Source of the DNA: Isoptericola cucumis
GTDB lineage: Bacteria; Actinomycetota; Actinomycetes; Actinomycetales; Cellulomonadaceae
DNA: 64,000 nucleotides
Direction of reading: 5' to 3'
NCBI RefSeq assembly: GCF_014635665.1
Contig: NZ_BMDG01000015.1
Coordinates: forward strand, 1-64,000
A program made the translations under genes and the position numbers. This document shows positions 34,654-45,323 of this stretch, one piece after another. Within the stretch, counting starts at the first letter, position 1, and each line of letters opens with the position of its first letter. The notes below the pieces were generated by a model. The model did not search any database, had not been told where the DNA came from, and saw only the letters and a list, made by a program, of their open reading frames with translations.

Positions 34654-35204
34654 CAGGCCGTCCCGGCCTCGCGGCCCGGACCGACGGCGAGCCGCAGCGC
34701 ACGCTCCTCCGCCGGGATCCGGAAGCCGAGCAGCAGCCAGGCGTTCAGGACCGTGAAGGTGACCGCCGTGACCCACGCGGTGTGCACCAGCGGCAGCGCG
34801 ATCCCCTCGACGACCACGGCCACGTAGTTCGGGTGCGGCAGCCACCGGTACGGCCCGCGGCGCACCAGCGGGAGGCCGGGCACCACGATCACCCGGGTGT
34901 TCCACCGCGGGCCCAGCGTGGCGATGCACCACCAGCGCAGGCCCTGGCTGCCCAGCACCAGCGCGAGCATCGGCCAGCCGAGCCAGGGCAGGAACGGCCG
35001 GTCGGCGACCACCACCTCGACGACGCACGCCACCAGCAGGCCCGTGTGCAGCGCGACCATGGCCCCGAAATGCCCGCGCCCGGACTCCACGCCGCCGCGC
35101 GCGAACGACCAGCGGGCGTTGCGGGCCGAGACGACGAGCTCCGCCAGGCGCTCCAGCCCGGTCGCCAGCACCAGCGCCGCATACGCCAGCACGCCCGCGA
35201 TCAC
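34653..35204 (-). CDS. ICMT-like membrane O-methyltransferase (SrsB-like)
   Basis: A 183-residue membrane protein. The start is GTG 35204, overlapping the PKS stop as GTGA. It has about four hydrophobic segments and the ICMT/PEMT-type C-terminal signature RWNTRVIVVPGLPLVRRGPY followed by RWLPHPNYVAVVVEGIALPL (H-P-N-Y then E), which binds AdoMet. In the srs pathway such an enzyme methylates the phenolic hydroxyl of alkylresorcinols; position between a type III PKS and a flavin hydroxylase supports this. Translational coupling on both sides suggests equal production of the three enzymes. Confidence 0.8.
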   Translation of the reverse strand: MIAGVLAYAALVLATGLERLAELVVSARNARWSFARGGVESGRGHFGAMVALHTGLLVACVVEVVVADRPFLPWLGWPMLALVLGSQGLRWWCIATLGPRWNTRVIVVPGLPLVRRGPYRWLPHPNYVAVVVEGIALPLVHTAWVTAVTFTVLNAWLLLGFRIPAEERALRLAVGPGREAGTA

Positions 35205-36274
35205 GCCGCCGCCCCGCGCAGCAGCACGAGCTCGGCGGCCACGCCCGGGCCGAACGCCATCAGCACGGCCCAGCCGCCGGGCGGCGGGTCGCCGTCCGCC
35301 ACCGTCGCGGCCAGCACGTGCAGCACGGACGACGACGACAGGTTGCCCTGCGCCGCGAGCGTCGCGCGGGTGCGCACCAGCGCGGCCTCGGGGAGCTCGA
35401 GCGCGTCGCGGACGGCGTCCACGATCTTCGGCCCGCCGGCGTGCACCACCCACGTGCCGACGTCGTCCGGCTCGAGCCCGTGCGCGGCGAGCAGGTCCTT
35501 GACGTCACCCGCGAGGTGCGCGCGCAGCAGACGCGGCAGCTCCGGCGACAGCACGATGCCGAACCCGGTGTCCCGCACGTCCCAGCCGAGGTGGGCGGCC
35601 GTGCCGGGGTAGAGCCGGCTGCGCGACCCCACCACCTCCGGCCCGGGCCGGCCCGCCGGCGGCGGGACGGCGTCGCCCGCGACGACCACCGCGGCGGCGC
35701 CGTCGCCGAAGAGCCCGGAGGACACGAGGTTCGCGGTCGAGCCGTCGTCGCGCTGGAAGGTGAGCGAGCACAGCTCGACGGACAGCAGCAGCGCGACCCG
35801 GTCCGGGTGGCCCGCCAGGTGGTCGTGCAGGAGGGCGAGCCCCGCGGCCCCGCCCGCGCAGCCGAGCCCGAACGACGGGATCCGCCGCACGTCCTGCCGC
35901 AGCCCGAGCCGGGACACCAGGCCCGCGTCGATCGACGGCGCCCCGACGCCGGTCACCGACGTGAAGAACACCAGGTCGACGTCCTGCGGCGCGACGCCCG
36001 CCGCCGCCAGCGCCCGGGCGCACGCCCGCTCGGCGAGCACGGTGCCCTCGCGGGCGAAGTGCGCGTTGGCGTCCGCGAACCCCGTGAGGCCCGCGTACTG
36101 CTCGAGCGGCAGCGCCAGGTGGCGGGTGCGCACCCCCGAGCCGGCGTGCAGGCGACGGGCCAGTGCGCGCCGCGGCCCGGCCGGCGCGAGCAGGGGCGCG
36201 ATGACGTCGGCGATCTGCTCCTGCGGGTGCGCGTCGCCCGGGAGCACCGGGGCGACGGCGAGGACTCGCGACAT
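35201..36274 (-). CDS. Type III polyketide synthase (chalcone/alkylresorcinol synthase family)
   Basis: A 357-residue thiolase-fold enzyme; ATG 36274 is used (an ATG nine bases earlier is possible). The catalytic triad can be placed: Cys139 in FGLGCAGGAAGL, His278 in WVVHAGGP, Asn311 in AAQGNLSSSS. The GFGPG-type loop near the C-terminus reads AFGPGVAAELVLL. Type III PKSs condense an acyl-CoA starter with malonyl or methylmalonyl units; with an ICMT-like methyltransferase and a flavin hydroxylase behind it, this one most resembles SrsA-type synthases making long-chain alkylresorcinols or pyrones for membrane phenolic lipids. The starter chain cannot be read from sequence by eye. Confidence 0.88.
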   Translation of the reverse strand: MSRVLAVAPVLPGDAHPQEQIADVIAPLLAPAGPRRALARRLHAGSGVRTRHLALPLEQYAGLTGFADANAHFAREGTVLAERACARALAAAGVAPQDVDLVFFTSVTGVGAPSIDAGLVSRLGLRQDVRRIPSFGLGCAGGAAGLALLHDHLAGHPDRVALLLSVELCSLTFQRDDGSTANLVSSGLFGDGAAAVVVAGDAVPPPAGRPGPEVVGSRSRLYPGTAAHLGWDVRDTGFGIVLSPELPRLLRAHLAGDVKDLLAAHGLEPDDVGTWVVHAGGPKIVDAVRDALELPEAALVRTRATLAAQGNLSSSSVLHVLAATVADGDPPPGGWAVLMAFGPGVAAELVLLRGAAA

Positions 36275-36441
36275 GCTTCGCATCGTGGCACCCGGACCAC
36301 CTCCCCGCGCGGGGGCGCCCTTCCGCCCGACCTGTCGCACCCCTCCCGCCTCACCAGCGGCGCCCTTCCTGCCCGGCCCGTCGCCCGCCCGGCCGACGTC
36401 GTGACGACGCTCCCGACCACGCCGACCACCCGTCCGGCGCG

Positions 36442-36457
36442 TAGGTTGCGGAGGGTG
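36442..36457 (+). promoter_or_regulatory. Leaderless promoter of the UbiA gene
   Basis: TAGGTT at 36442-36447 lies exactly 7 nt before the GTG at 36455, so transcription should begin at or next to the start codon. A GGAGG touches the GTG directly and is too close to act as a Shine-Dalgarno, which supports leaderless initiation and this choice of start. Confidence 0.5.
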
Positions 36458-37309
36458 AGCAGGACGACGACGGCGGGCCGGGTGCGCGGGATGCTCGCGG
36501 CCACGCACCCCGCCCCCGCGGCCGTCGTCACGGCGCTGGCGCTGGTCTTCGCCGTCGGGGTCGCGCTCCCCGCCGGGCGTGCCGTGCTGGTCACGGCGGC
36601 CGTGGCGGCGGGCCAGCTCTCGGTGGGGTGGAGCAACGACTGGCTCGACGCCGCACGCGACCGCAGGGTCGGCCGCGCGGACAAGCCGACCGTGACGGGC
36701 GTCGTCACCCCGCGGATGCTGCGCACGGGCGCACTCACCGCCCTCGCGGTGTGCGTGGTCCTGTCGCTCGCGACCGGCGTCGTGGCCGGGCTGCTGCACC
36801 TCGCTGCGGTCGCGAGCGCCTGGTCGTACAACGCGTGGCTCAAGGCGACGCCGCTGTCGTGGCTGCCCTACGCCGCGGGCTTCGGGCTGCTGCCCGCCTT
36901 CGTCGTGGCGGCAACGGGCGACGGGCGGATGGTGGCGGGCTGGACCGTGGGCGCCGCCGCGCTGCTCGGCGTCGGCGCGCACGTGGCCAACGTGCTGCCG
37001 GACCTCGAGGACGACCGCGCCACCGGGATCCGTGGCCTGCCGCACCGGCTCGGGAGACGCGCGTCGAGCGTGCTGGCGCCGCTGGTGCTCGCCGCGGGGT
37101 CGGTGGTGATCCTGGCCGGCCCGCCCGGCGCCGTCGCCCCCGTGTCCGCCGGGCTGACGGCCGGCGCGGTCCTGCTGGCGGTCGCCGCGGGCGTCGTGGG
37201 CATCCGCCTGACGCACAGCCGGGCGCCGTTCGGCCTCAGCATGGCGGTGGCGGCGCTGTGCGTGGTGCAGCTCGTCCTCGCGGCCGACGCGGTCGCCGTC
37301 GTCGGCTGA
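36455..37309 (+). CDS. UbiA-family prenyltransferase
   Basis: A 284-residue membrane protein with about eight hydrophobic segments. The first Asp-rich motif NDWLDAARDRRVGRADKP (about 60-77) and the second, NVLPDLEDDRATGIRGLP (about 180-197), are the two magnesium-prenyl-diphosphate sites of UbiA enzymes. Start GTG 36455 is favoured by a -10 box 7 nt upstream; ATG 36491 is the alternative. It is transcribed away from the type III PKS operon and ends 22 bp from a convergent polyprenyl diphosphate synthase. The motif context differs from MenA-type enzymes, so prenylation of the polyketide product is an attractive but unproven idea; lipid or quinone substrates remain possible. Confidence 0.82.
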   Translation: MSRTTTAGRVRGMLAATHPAPAAVVTALALVFAVGVALPAGRAVLVTAAVAAGQLSVGWSNDWLDAARDRRVGRADKPTVTGVVTPRMLRTGALTALAVCVVLSLATGVVAGLLHLAAVASAWSYNAWLKATPLSWLPYAAGFGLLPAFVVAATGDGRMVAGWTVGAAALLGVGAHVANVLPDLEDDRATGIRGLPHRLGRRASSVLAPLVLAAGSVVILAGPPGAVAPVSAGLTAGAVLLAVAAGVVGIRLTHSRAPFGLSMAVAALCVVQLVLAADAVAVVG

Positions 37310-37331
37310 CCGGACCGCCCGGGACGACCGG

Positions 37332-38390
37332 TCAAGCCGTGCGGTCGGCCAGGGCCTCGGCCAGGTCGCCCAGCGCCTGCCGGACCGACCCCTCGGGCAG
37401 CGGCGCGAGCTCGTCCGCAGCCTCCCGCGCCCACCGCCCCGCGAGGTCCCGCGTCTCGGCGAGCACGTCGTGCGCGCGCAGGTCGTCGACGACGGCCGCG
37501 AGCGCCGCGTCGTCGGACAGGTCGCCGTCGAGGCGGGCGACGAGCTCCGCGTCGACGGCCGTCCCCTCGCCGCGCGCCACGCGCTGGCGCAGCAGCAGCA
37601 CGGGCATGGTGGGCACGTGCTCGCGGAGGTCGGTGCCCGGCGTCTTGCCGGACTCGTCGCCGCTGGACGCGATGTCGAGGACGTCGTCGGCGAGCTGGAA
37701 CGCGACGCCGACCTTCTCCCCGTACGCGGCGACGGCGTCGAGCACGGCGTCGTCGCAGCCGCCGAACATCGCACCGAGGCGCGCCGACGTCGCGAGCAGG
37801 GACGCCGTCTTGTCGCTGAGCACTTGCAGGTAGTGCTCGACCGGGTCCTCGCCGTCGCGCGGGCCGATGGTCTCGTGCAGCTGGCCGAGGCACATGCGCT
37901 CGAACGTGCGCGACTGCAGCACCACGGCCTCCGGGCCGAGGCCGGCCACGAGCGCGGACGCGCGGGCGAACAGCAGGTCGCCCACGAGGATCGCGACCGA
38001 GTTGCCCCACACCGTGTGCGCGGCGGGCGCGCCGCGGCGCAGCGGCGCGGAGTCCATGACGTCGTCGTGGTACAGCGACGCGACCTGCGTCAGCTCGACG
38101 ACGACGGCGGCGTCCACGAGCTCCGGGCGCGACCCGTCCCCCAGCTCCCCCGCGAGCAGCGTCAGCAGCGGGCGGAACCGCTTGCCGCCGGCGGACACCA
38201 GGTGGCGCGAGGCGTCGTCCGCGAGCGCGTCGGCCGAGGCCACCGCGGCTTCGAGCGCGGCGTCGACCCGCTCCATCCGCCCCGCGAGCCGGTCGGCGAG
38301 CGCGGGGTCGGTCAACGGGATCGCCGTGGGCAACGGCGAGTGCGGCGGGGGCCCCGACCCGGGGGCCGGCGCGGAAGGTGCACGAGTCAC
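37332..38390 (-). CDS. Long-chain all-trans polyprenyl diphosphate synthase
   Basis: A 352-residue enzyme from GTG 38390. The first Asp-rich motif is SLYHDDVMDSAPLRRG (about 105-120) and the second AFQLADDVLDI (about 228-238); GGKRFRP (about 68) binds the homoallylic substrate. Small residues before the first DDxxD suggest long-chain specificity, as in heptaprenyl to nonaprenyl synthases that build the menaquinone tail. The convergent UbiA gene and the nearby menaquinone and nuo genes fit that role. A TAGGTT box lies 6 nt before the GTG, so the mRNA is probably leaderless. Confidence 0.88.
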   Translation of the reverse strand: MTRAPSAPAPGSGPPPHSPLPTAIPLTDPALADRLAGRMERVDAALEAAVASADALADDASRHLVSAGGKRFRPLLTLLAGELGDGSRPELVDAAVVVELTQVASLYHDDVMDSAPLRRGAPAAHTVWGNSVAILVGDLLFARASALVAGLGPEAVVLQSRTFERMCLGQLHETIGPRDGEDPVEHYLQVLSDKTASLLATSARLGAMFGGCDDAVLDAVAAYGEKVGVAFQLADDVLDIASSGDESGKTPGTDLREHVPTMPVLLLRQRVARGEGTAVDAELVARLDGDLSDDAALAAVVDDLRAHDVLAETRDLAGRWAREAADELAPLPEGSVRQALGDLAEALADRTA

Positions 38391-38402
38391 TGTCCGAACC
38401 TA
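38391..38402 (-). promoter_or_regulatory. Leaderless promoter of the polyprenyl synthase
   Basis: TAGGTT (38402-38397) followed by 6 nt and the GTG start at 38390. There is no Shine-Dalgarno between them. Confidence 0.45.
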
Positions 38403-38458
38403 TCCGGCCGGGCCGGGGAACACGGAACCGAAACCGCCCGCGGGGCGCGTCGGTTCGC

Positions 38459-39085
38459 TCACGCCCGCAGTCCGGCGAGGTGGCTCGCGAGGACCGCGCG
38501 CGCCCGGTCCGGGGGCAGCAGCTCGGGGTGCAGCACCCCGCGCACGGTCAGCCCGTCGACGAGCGCCGACAGGCGCTGCTCCTCCAGGTCGAGGTCCAGC
38601 CCGGGCCGCAGCGAGCCGCGGGCGTGGGCGCCGTCGAGGACCCGGCGCACGAGCGCGGAGGTGCCGGCCACCGCCGCCGCTGACCGTTCCCGCAGCTCAG
38701 GGCGGGTCCGTGCCGCCGACTCGAAGGCGAGCCACACGGCCGCCTCGTCCCTGCGCTCGGTGTCGAGCGGGAGGAGCTCCGCCAGCAGGTCGACGACGGC
38801 GTCGATGGTGGCGGCGCCGGTCAGGTCCCCCCGCTCGAGCGCCGGGACGAGGGCGGAGGCCCGTTCGACCAGCCGCGCCGTCACCCGCTCGACCATCGCG
38901 TCGAGGGCGAACGCGACCAGGGCGTCGTGCCCGTCGAAGTAGTGTCGCACCGAGCCGACGGCGAGGCCCGCCTCGTCGGCGACGCGCCGCAGCGAGGCGC
39001 CCTCCAGGCCGGCACGGCGGACCACCCGGAACAGGGCGTCCACGACGTTCGCACGGCGACGGTCGGGGTCCACGATCTTCGGCAC
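38459..39085 (-). CDS. TetR-family transcriptional repressor
   Basis: A 208-residue regulator from GTG 39085. The N-terminal HTH (about 15-60) reads VVRRAGLEGASLRRVADEAGLAVGSVRHYFDG, a typical TetR fold with SVRHYF at the recognition helix end. The C-terminal ligand domain is helical and Leu/Ala-rich, with no recognisable ligand signature. It is divergent from a small membrane protein whose start lies inside a double palindrome (39096-39134), so repression of that gene and of itself is likely. The ligand may be a hydrophobic compound, as is usual when the target is a membrane protein. Confidence 0.88.
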   Translation of the reverse strand: MPKIVDPDRRRANVVDALFRVVRRAGLEGASLRRVADEAGLAVGSVRHYFDGHDALVAFALDAMVERVTARLVERASALVPALERGDLTGAATIDAVVDLLAELLPLDTERRDEAAVWLAFESAARTRPELRERSAAAVAGTSALVRRVLDGAHARGSLRPGLDLDLEEQRLSALVDGLTVRGVLHPELLPPDRARAVLASHLAGLRA

Positions 39086-39095
39086 CCGGCCTTTC

Positions 39096-39134
39096 TAGCA
39101 CAACCCTGCTACGTTATTTAGCATGACTGTGCTA
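39096..39134. promoter_or_regulatory. Double TetR operator and leaderless promoter
   Basis: Two copies of TAGCA-N6-TGCTA (39096-39111 and 39119-39134) are separated by 7 bp and together form a larger dyad (TAGCACA at the left end, TGTGCTA at the right end). TACGTT (39110-39115) is a -10 box 7 nt before ATG 39123, so the second operator covers the start codon and the transcription start. Centre-to-centre distance is 23 bp, suited to two TetR dimers on opposite or adjacent faces. Confidence 0.7.
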
Positions 39135-39632
39135 CAAACCTGGTGGCCCGTGCTCGTGGTCGTCGTCCTGGTGGTCGTCGTCGTGCGCCGGTTCCGCGGA
39201 GAGCCCGTCGACCTCAAGGACGCCGTCGTCGCCCCGGCGGTGCTGCTGTTCCTCGGCGGGCGCACCCTCCTGGACCTCGACCTGACGGGTACCGACGTGC
39301 TCTGGCTCGCGGTCACCGGCGCGGCCGGCGTCGCGCTGGGCGGGGTGCGCGGCACGACCACCCGGATCAGCGGCCCGCCGGAGCGCCTCGTGCAGCGCTA
39401 CACGGGGCGCACCCTCGTCGTCTGGGTCGCCTCCCTGGTCGTCGGCGGCACGCTCGGAGGGCTCGCGGCGTTCGCCGGGATGCAGGCCGAGGCGCGTCCC
39501 GTCACCCTGAGCATCGGGCTCAGCCTGCTCGGGGAGTCCGCGGTGCTCCTGTGGCGCGCCCACCGGGCCGGCGCCGACGTCGTGGGGCTGCTCCGCCCCG
39601 ACGACGCCGCGGCCCGGCCCGGCGCACGCTGA
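39123..39632 (+). CDS. Small TetR-controlled membrane protein, unknown function
   Basis: A 169-residue protein with four hydrophobic segments (about 8-22, 37-52, 58-75, 98-118) and a short cytoplasmic C-terminus. The pattern, starting with a Val-rich first helix followed by RRFRGEPVDLKDAVVAP, loosely recalls DUF1453-type proteins but I cannot confirm a family. The ATG lies inside the TetR operator 7 nt after a -10 box, so the mRNA is probably leaderless. It ends 2 bp from the convergent nuoN stop, the two stops lying inside the palindrome CTGAGCTCAG, so no terminator separates them. Confidence 0.7.
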   Translation: MTVLQTWWPVLVVVVLVVVVVRRFRGEPVDLKDAVVAPAVLLFLGGRTLLDLDLTGTDVLWLAVTGAAGVALGGVRGTTTRISGPPERLVQRYTGRTLVVWVASLVVGGTLGGLAAFAGMQAEARPVTLSIGLSLLGESAVLLWRAHRAGADVVGLLRPDDAAARPGAR

Positions 39633-39634
39633 GC

Positions 39635-41404
39635 TCAGAAGCGGAACTGCCCCGCCTGCGCGGCGAGGTCCAGGACCGCCGCCGGGAAGACGCCGAGCAG
39701 CAGCACACCGGCGGCGCACAGCGCGATCGCCACGGCCGCCGGACCCCGCGAACCCACCACGGTGACGACCGTGCGCACCACGACGGTGCGCGTCGCGGTC
39801 CCGGTGAGCGTCGCCGTCACACCGCTCGGCTCCGCCCCCGCCCCGTCGAGGCCGTCGTCGGGCGCCGCGGTTCCGCCCGACGAGGATCCCGACGACGAAC
39901 CTGCCGCCGACGCGTCGTCGGCAGGCGGCGTGAGCACCATCAGCACGATGATCCGCACGTAGAAGAAGACCGAGACGGCGGACGCGAGCACGCCCAGCAG
40001 CGCGAGCGGCCACGCCCCGGCCTCGACCGCGGCGGAGAAGACCCCGAACTTGGCGATGAACCCGGCGGTCAGCGGGATCCCCGCCATCGACAGCAGGAAC
40101 AGGCAGAACGCCGCGGTCAGCCACGGCGCACGACGGCCGATGCCCGCCCACTGGGCGAGCCGTGTCGCCTCGCCGAGCACCACGCCGTCGTCGTCGTCGG
40201 CCGCACCCTCGCCGGGGCCGCGCGTCACCGTCCGCTCGCGCACGAGCGTCACCACGGCGAACGCCCCGACCGTAGCCAGGCCGTAGGCCAGCAGGTAGAA
40301 GACCAGCGCCCGCGAGCTCACCTCGTCGAGGCCGACGGTCCCGACCAGCAGGAAGCCCGCGTGCGCGATCGACGAGTACGCCAGGAGCCGCTTGATGTCC
40401 GTCTGCACGGCCCCGGCGACGGTGCCGATCAGCATCGTGAGGATCGCGACCACCCACAGGGCCACCTCGACATCATGCCGCGCGTCGGCGTCCAGCCCGG
40501 CCGCGAGCGTGAAGACCACACGCACGAGCGCACCCACCGCGGCCGCCTTGGTGCACGCCGCCATGAACCCCGTGATGGGCGTGGGCGCGCCCTGGTAGAC
40601 GTCGGGCGTCCACGTGTGGAACGGGGCCGCGCCGACCTTGAACAGCAGCCCGGCCATCACCAGCAGCAGGCCGACCACCACCAGGCCCGGCATCGTCCCG
40701 AGCGGGGAGACCGACGGCTCCGCCAGCACGGCCACCACGTTCTCGAGCCGCACCGACCCGGAGAACCCGTAGACCAGCGCCACCCCGAAGATGAACAGCG
40801 CGGAGGCGAACGCCCCCAGCACGAAGTACTTGAACGCCGCCTCCTGGCTCAGCAGCCGGCGCCGGCGCGCCGTCGCGCACAGCACGTACAGCGGCAGCGA
40901 CAGGACCTCCAGCGCCACGAACATCACGATGAGGTCGTCGGTCGCGGGGAAGAGCAGCATTCCGCCGGTCGCGAAGAGCAGCAGGGGGAAGATCTCGGTC
41001 TGCTGCAGCCCCGCCCGGCGGGTCTCGTCCTCGTAGACGGTGCCCGGCACCGCGGCCGCGGCGGGCGCGAAGGCGTCCTGTCCGGTGGTGGTGCGCTCGG
41101 CGACGACGAGGACGCCCAGCAGCGCGCACAGGGCGACGACGGCCTGGACGCCCAGCCCGAACGGCGTGAGCACGTACGAGCCGTTCACCACGGCGACCGA
41201 GCCGTCCTGCACGCGGTCCCACAGGAGGCCGACGGCGACGAGCGACCCGGCCAGCGCGCCGAGGGCGAGCACGAGCTGCGTCGTGCGCCGGACCCGGTCC
41301 GGCAGGAACGCCTCGAGGAGCACCCCGAGCACCCCCGCGCCCAGCACGATCAGCACCGGCGAGACGGCGGCCCAGTCGATGACCGGTGCGACGAAGTCGT
41401 TCAC
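39635..41404 (-). CDS. nuoN: NADH-quinone oxidoreductase subunit N
   Basis: A 589-residue antiporter-like membrane subunit of complex I, GTG 41404 overlapping the nuoM stop (GTGA). About 14 hydrophobic segments are visible; proton-channel Lys/Glu positions occur in VALEVLSLPLY, FKVGAAPFHTWTPDVYQG and DIKRLLAYSSIAHAGFLL. An insertion rich in Asp/Gly (about 410-425) and a Ser/Gly-rich loop near 520 are unusual but lie in loops. It is the last gene of the nuo operon and completes the membrane arm. Confidence 0.95.
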   Translation of the reverse strand: MNDFVAPVIDWAAVSPVLIVLGAGVLGVLLEAFLPDRVRRTTQLVLALGALAGSLVAVGLLWDRVQDGSVAVVNGSYVLTPFGLGVQAVVALCALLGVLVVAERTTTGQDAFAPAAAAVPGTVYEDETRRAGLQQTEIFPLLLFATGGMLLFPATDDLIVMFVALEVLSLPLYVLCATARRRRLLSQEAAFKYFVLGAFASALFIFGVALVYGFSGSVRLENVVAVLAEPSVSPLGTMPGLVVVGLLLVMAGLLFKVGAAPFHTWTPDVYQGAPTPITGFMAACTKAAAVGALVRVVFTLAAGLDADARHDVEVALWVVAILTMLIGTVAGAVQTDIKRLLAYSSIAHAGFLLVGTVGLDEVSSRALVFYLLAYGLATVGAFAVVTLVRERTVTRGPGEGAADDDDGVVLGEATRLAQWAGIGRRAPWLTAAFCLFLLSMAGIPLTAGFIAKFGVFSAAVEAGAWPLALLGVLASAVSVFFYVRIIVLMVLTPPADDASAAGSSSGSSSGGTAAPDDGLDGAGAEPSGVTATLTGTATRTVVVRTVVTVVGSRGPAAVAIALCAAGVLLLGVFPAAVLDLAAQAGQFRF

Positions 41405-43035
41405 AGCGCGCTCCCCTCGGTCGTGGCGGCCGCAGGCTCGCCCAGCGTGTCGATCACCGGCGGCGGGTCGGTCTCGTCCACGAGCTCGACCGCCACCTCG
41501 CCCGGGGCGCGGACGTAGTCGAGCACCGGCCCGGGCGCGACGCCCAGCACCACGAGCGCGGCGACGAGGACCCCGGCCACGGTCTTCTCGCGGCCGTCGA
41601 GGTCGCGCGCCCCGGCCAGCTCGCCGGCGACCGGCCCGGTGAACATCCGCTGGTAGGTCAGCAGCACGTAGACGGCGGCCAGCACGACGGCCGGCACCGC
41701 CACGAGCACGGCCACGGGCCAGCGGGCGAACGACCCGAGGAAGACCATGACCTCGGAGACGAACGTCGCCAGACCGGGCAGGGCCGCTGCCGACAGGCCC
41801 GCGACGAGGAACGTGCCGCCCAGGACCGGCGCCACCGCACGCAGGCCGCCGAAGTCGGCGATCTCCTGGCTGCGGCGCGGGTGCCGCGCGATCGCGAAGC
41901 CGGCGATGAGGAACAGCGCCCCGGTGGAGATGCCGTGGTTGAGCATCATCAGGCCCGAGCCGGCGGTGCCGAGCGACGTGAACGTGAAGATGCCCAGGAT
42001 GATGAACCCGAAGTGCGACACCGACGTATAGCCGACCAGGCGCAGCAGGTCCTTCTGCCCGATGGCGAGGATCGCCCCGTACAGGATCGAGACCACGGCC
42101 AGTACGACGACGAACGGGGCCGCCCACCGGCTCGCCCCCGGGAACAGGGGCAGGCACAGGGTGAGCATCCCGAACGTGCCCACCTTGTCCAGGACGCAGA
42201 TCAGCAGGGTGGACGTGCCCGGCGTGGCGTTCCCCGCGACGTCCGGCAGCCAGGTGTGCACCGGGAACATGGGCGCCTTGATCGCGAACGCGAGGAAGAA
42301 CGCGGCGAACATCAGCTTCTCGGCCGTGGGGTCGAGCGCCAGCCCGGTGAGGTTGCTGGTGAGGAACGCGTCGGCGGGGCGCAGGCCCGTGGCGGCGTCG
42401 ACCGGCACCTGCAGGTACAGGGCCACGACGCCCACCAGCATGACCAGCCCGCCGGCGAGCGAGAACAGCAGGAACTTCACCGCCGCGTACCGGCGCTGCG
42501 CGCCCTGCCCGAACCCGCCGATGAGGAAGTAGGCGGGGATGAGCATGGCCTCGAACAGCACGTAGAAGAGGAAGACGTCCCGCGCCGCGAAGACGGCCAC
42601 CATGAACGCCTCCAGCACGAGCACCGTCGCCAGGTAGCGGCGCAGCTTCGCGTGGTCGCCGCCCTGCTCGCGCCACGCCGCGAGGATCACCAGCGGCACC
42701 AGGGCGACCGACAGCGCGACCAACAGCAGCCCCACGCCGTCGACGCCGACGGCGTAGCTGGCACCGAGCGCCGGGATCCAGGCGTGGGTCTCGGTGAGCT
42801 GGTGCTCGCCGGCCGCGCCGGTGTCGAAGGCGGCGAACGCCCCGACGAGCAGCGCGACCTCGACCAGCGCGCCGACGAGCGCGACCGTGCGCGCGGCGCC
42901 GGCGCCGAACCGCCCTCGGCCGGTGACCGGACCGCCGGCCGGGCGGCCGCGACCCGCCCCGGTGAGCGCCGTCGCGGCGGCCGCCACCAGGGGCCACACG
43001 ATGAGGACCGTGAGCCAGGGGAACCCTGTGGACAT
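41401..43035 (-). CDS. nuoM: NADH-quinone oxidoreductase subunit M
   Basis: A 544-residue antiporter-like subunit. ATG 43035 is chosen because GGAAAGG then stands 6 nt upstream; the ATG at 43041 would touch it. Key channel motifs include FLFYVLFEAMLIPAYFLIGG (Glu), FAIKAPMFPVHTWLPDV (Lys) and DLLRLVGYTSVSHFGFIILG. About 14 membrane segments. The cytoplasmic-end tail of about 45 residues is acidic. It pumps protons in complex I, coupled to menaquinone reduction. Confidence 0.95.
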   Translation of the reverse strand: MSTGFPWLTVLIVWPLVAAAATALTGAGRGRPAGGPVTGRGRFGAGAARTVALVGALVEVALLVGAFAAFDTGAAGEHQLTETHAWIPALGASYAVGVDGVGLLLVALSVALVPLVILAAWREQGGDHAKLRRYLATVLVLEAFMVAVFAARDVFLFYVLFEAMLIPAYFLIGGFGQGAQRRYAAVKFLLFSLAGGLVMLVGVVALYLQVPVDAATGLRPADAFLTSNLTGLALDPTAEKLMFAAFFLAFAIKAPMFPVHTWLPDVAGNATPGTSTLLICVLDKVGTFGMLTLCLPLFPGASRWAAPFVVVLAVVSILYGAILAIGQKDLLRLVGYTSVSHFGFIILGIFTFTSLGTAGSGLMMLNHGISTGALFLIAGFAIARHPRRSQEIADFGGLRAVAPVLGGTFLVAGLSAAALPGLATFVSEVMVFLGSFARWPVAVLVAVPAVVLAAVYVLLTYQRMFTGPVAGELAGARDLDGREKTVAGVLVAALVVLGVAPGPVLDYVRAPGEVAVELVDETDPPPVIDTLGEPAAATTEGSAL

Positions 43036-43060
43036 CGTCATCCTTTCCGTCCTCGGCCGA

Positions 43061-45007
<1,947 letters not shown>

Positions 45008-45023
45008 CGAAGTCGTGGGCCTC

Positions 45024-45323
45024 TCAGCTCTGCAGCAGGTTGACGTCGTCGACCGAGGCCGACCGGCGGGCACGGAAGATCATGATGATGATCGCGAGGC
45101 CGACCACGACCTCCGCGGCGGCCACCACCATGACGAAGAAGGCGAGCACCTGCCCCGTGAGGTCTCCGTGCATCCGGGCGAACGTGACGAACGCCAGGTT
45201 GGTGGCGTTGAGCATGAGCTCCACGCCCATGAACACGATGATCGCGTTGCGACGCAGCAGCACCGTCGCCGCCCCCAGGGCGAACAGGATCACCGCCAGC
45301 CCGAGGTAGTTGGTGATCTCCAT
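45024..45323 (-). CDS. nuoK: NADH-quinone oxidoreductase subunit K
   Basis: A 99-residue subunit with three membrane helices. The conserved Glu residues that line the proton path are present ([15 protein letters not shown] and [13 protein letters not shown]). The start overlaps the nuoJ stop by one base. Length is the family norm. Confidence 0.95.
   Translation of the reverse strand: MEITNYLGLAVILFALGAATVLLRRNAIIVFMGVELMLNATNLAFVTFARMHGDLTGQVLAFFVMVVAAAEVVVGLAIIIMIFRARRSASVDDVNLLQS

Noticed and set aside
39629-39638. CTGAGCTCAG as a bidirectional terminator
   Set aside because: A 10-bp palindrome without a loop, containing both stop codons, cannot form a useful hairpin. It reflects the 2-bp gap between convergent genes.
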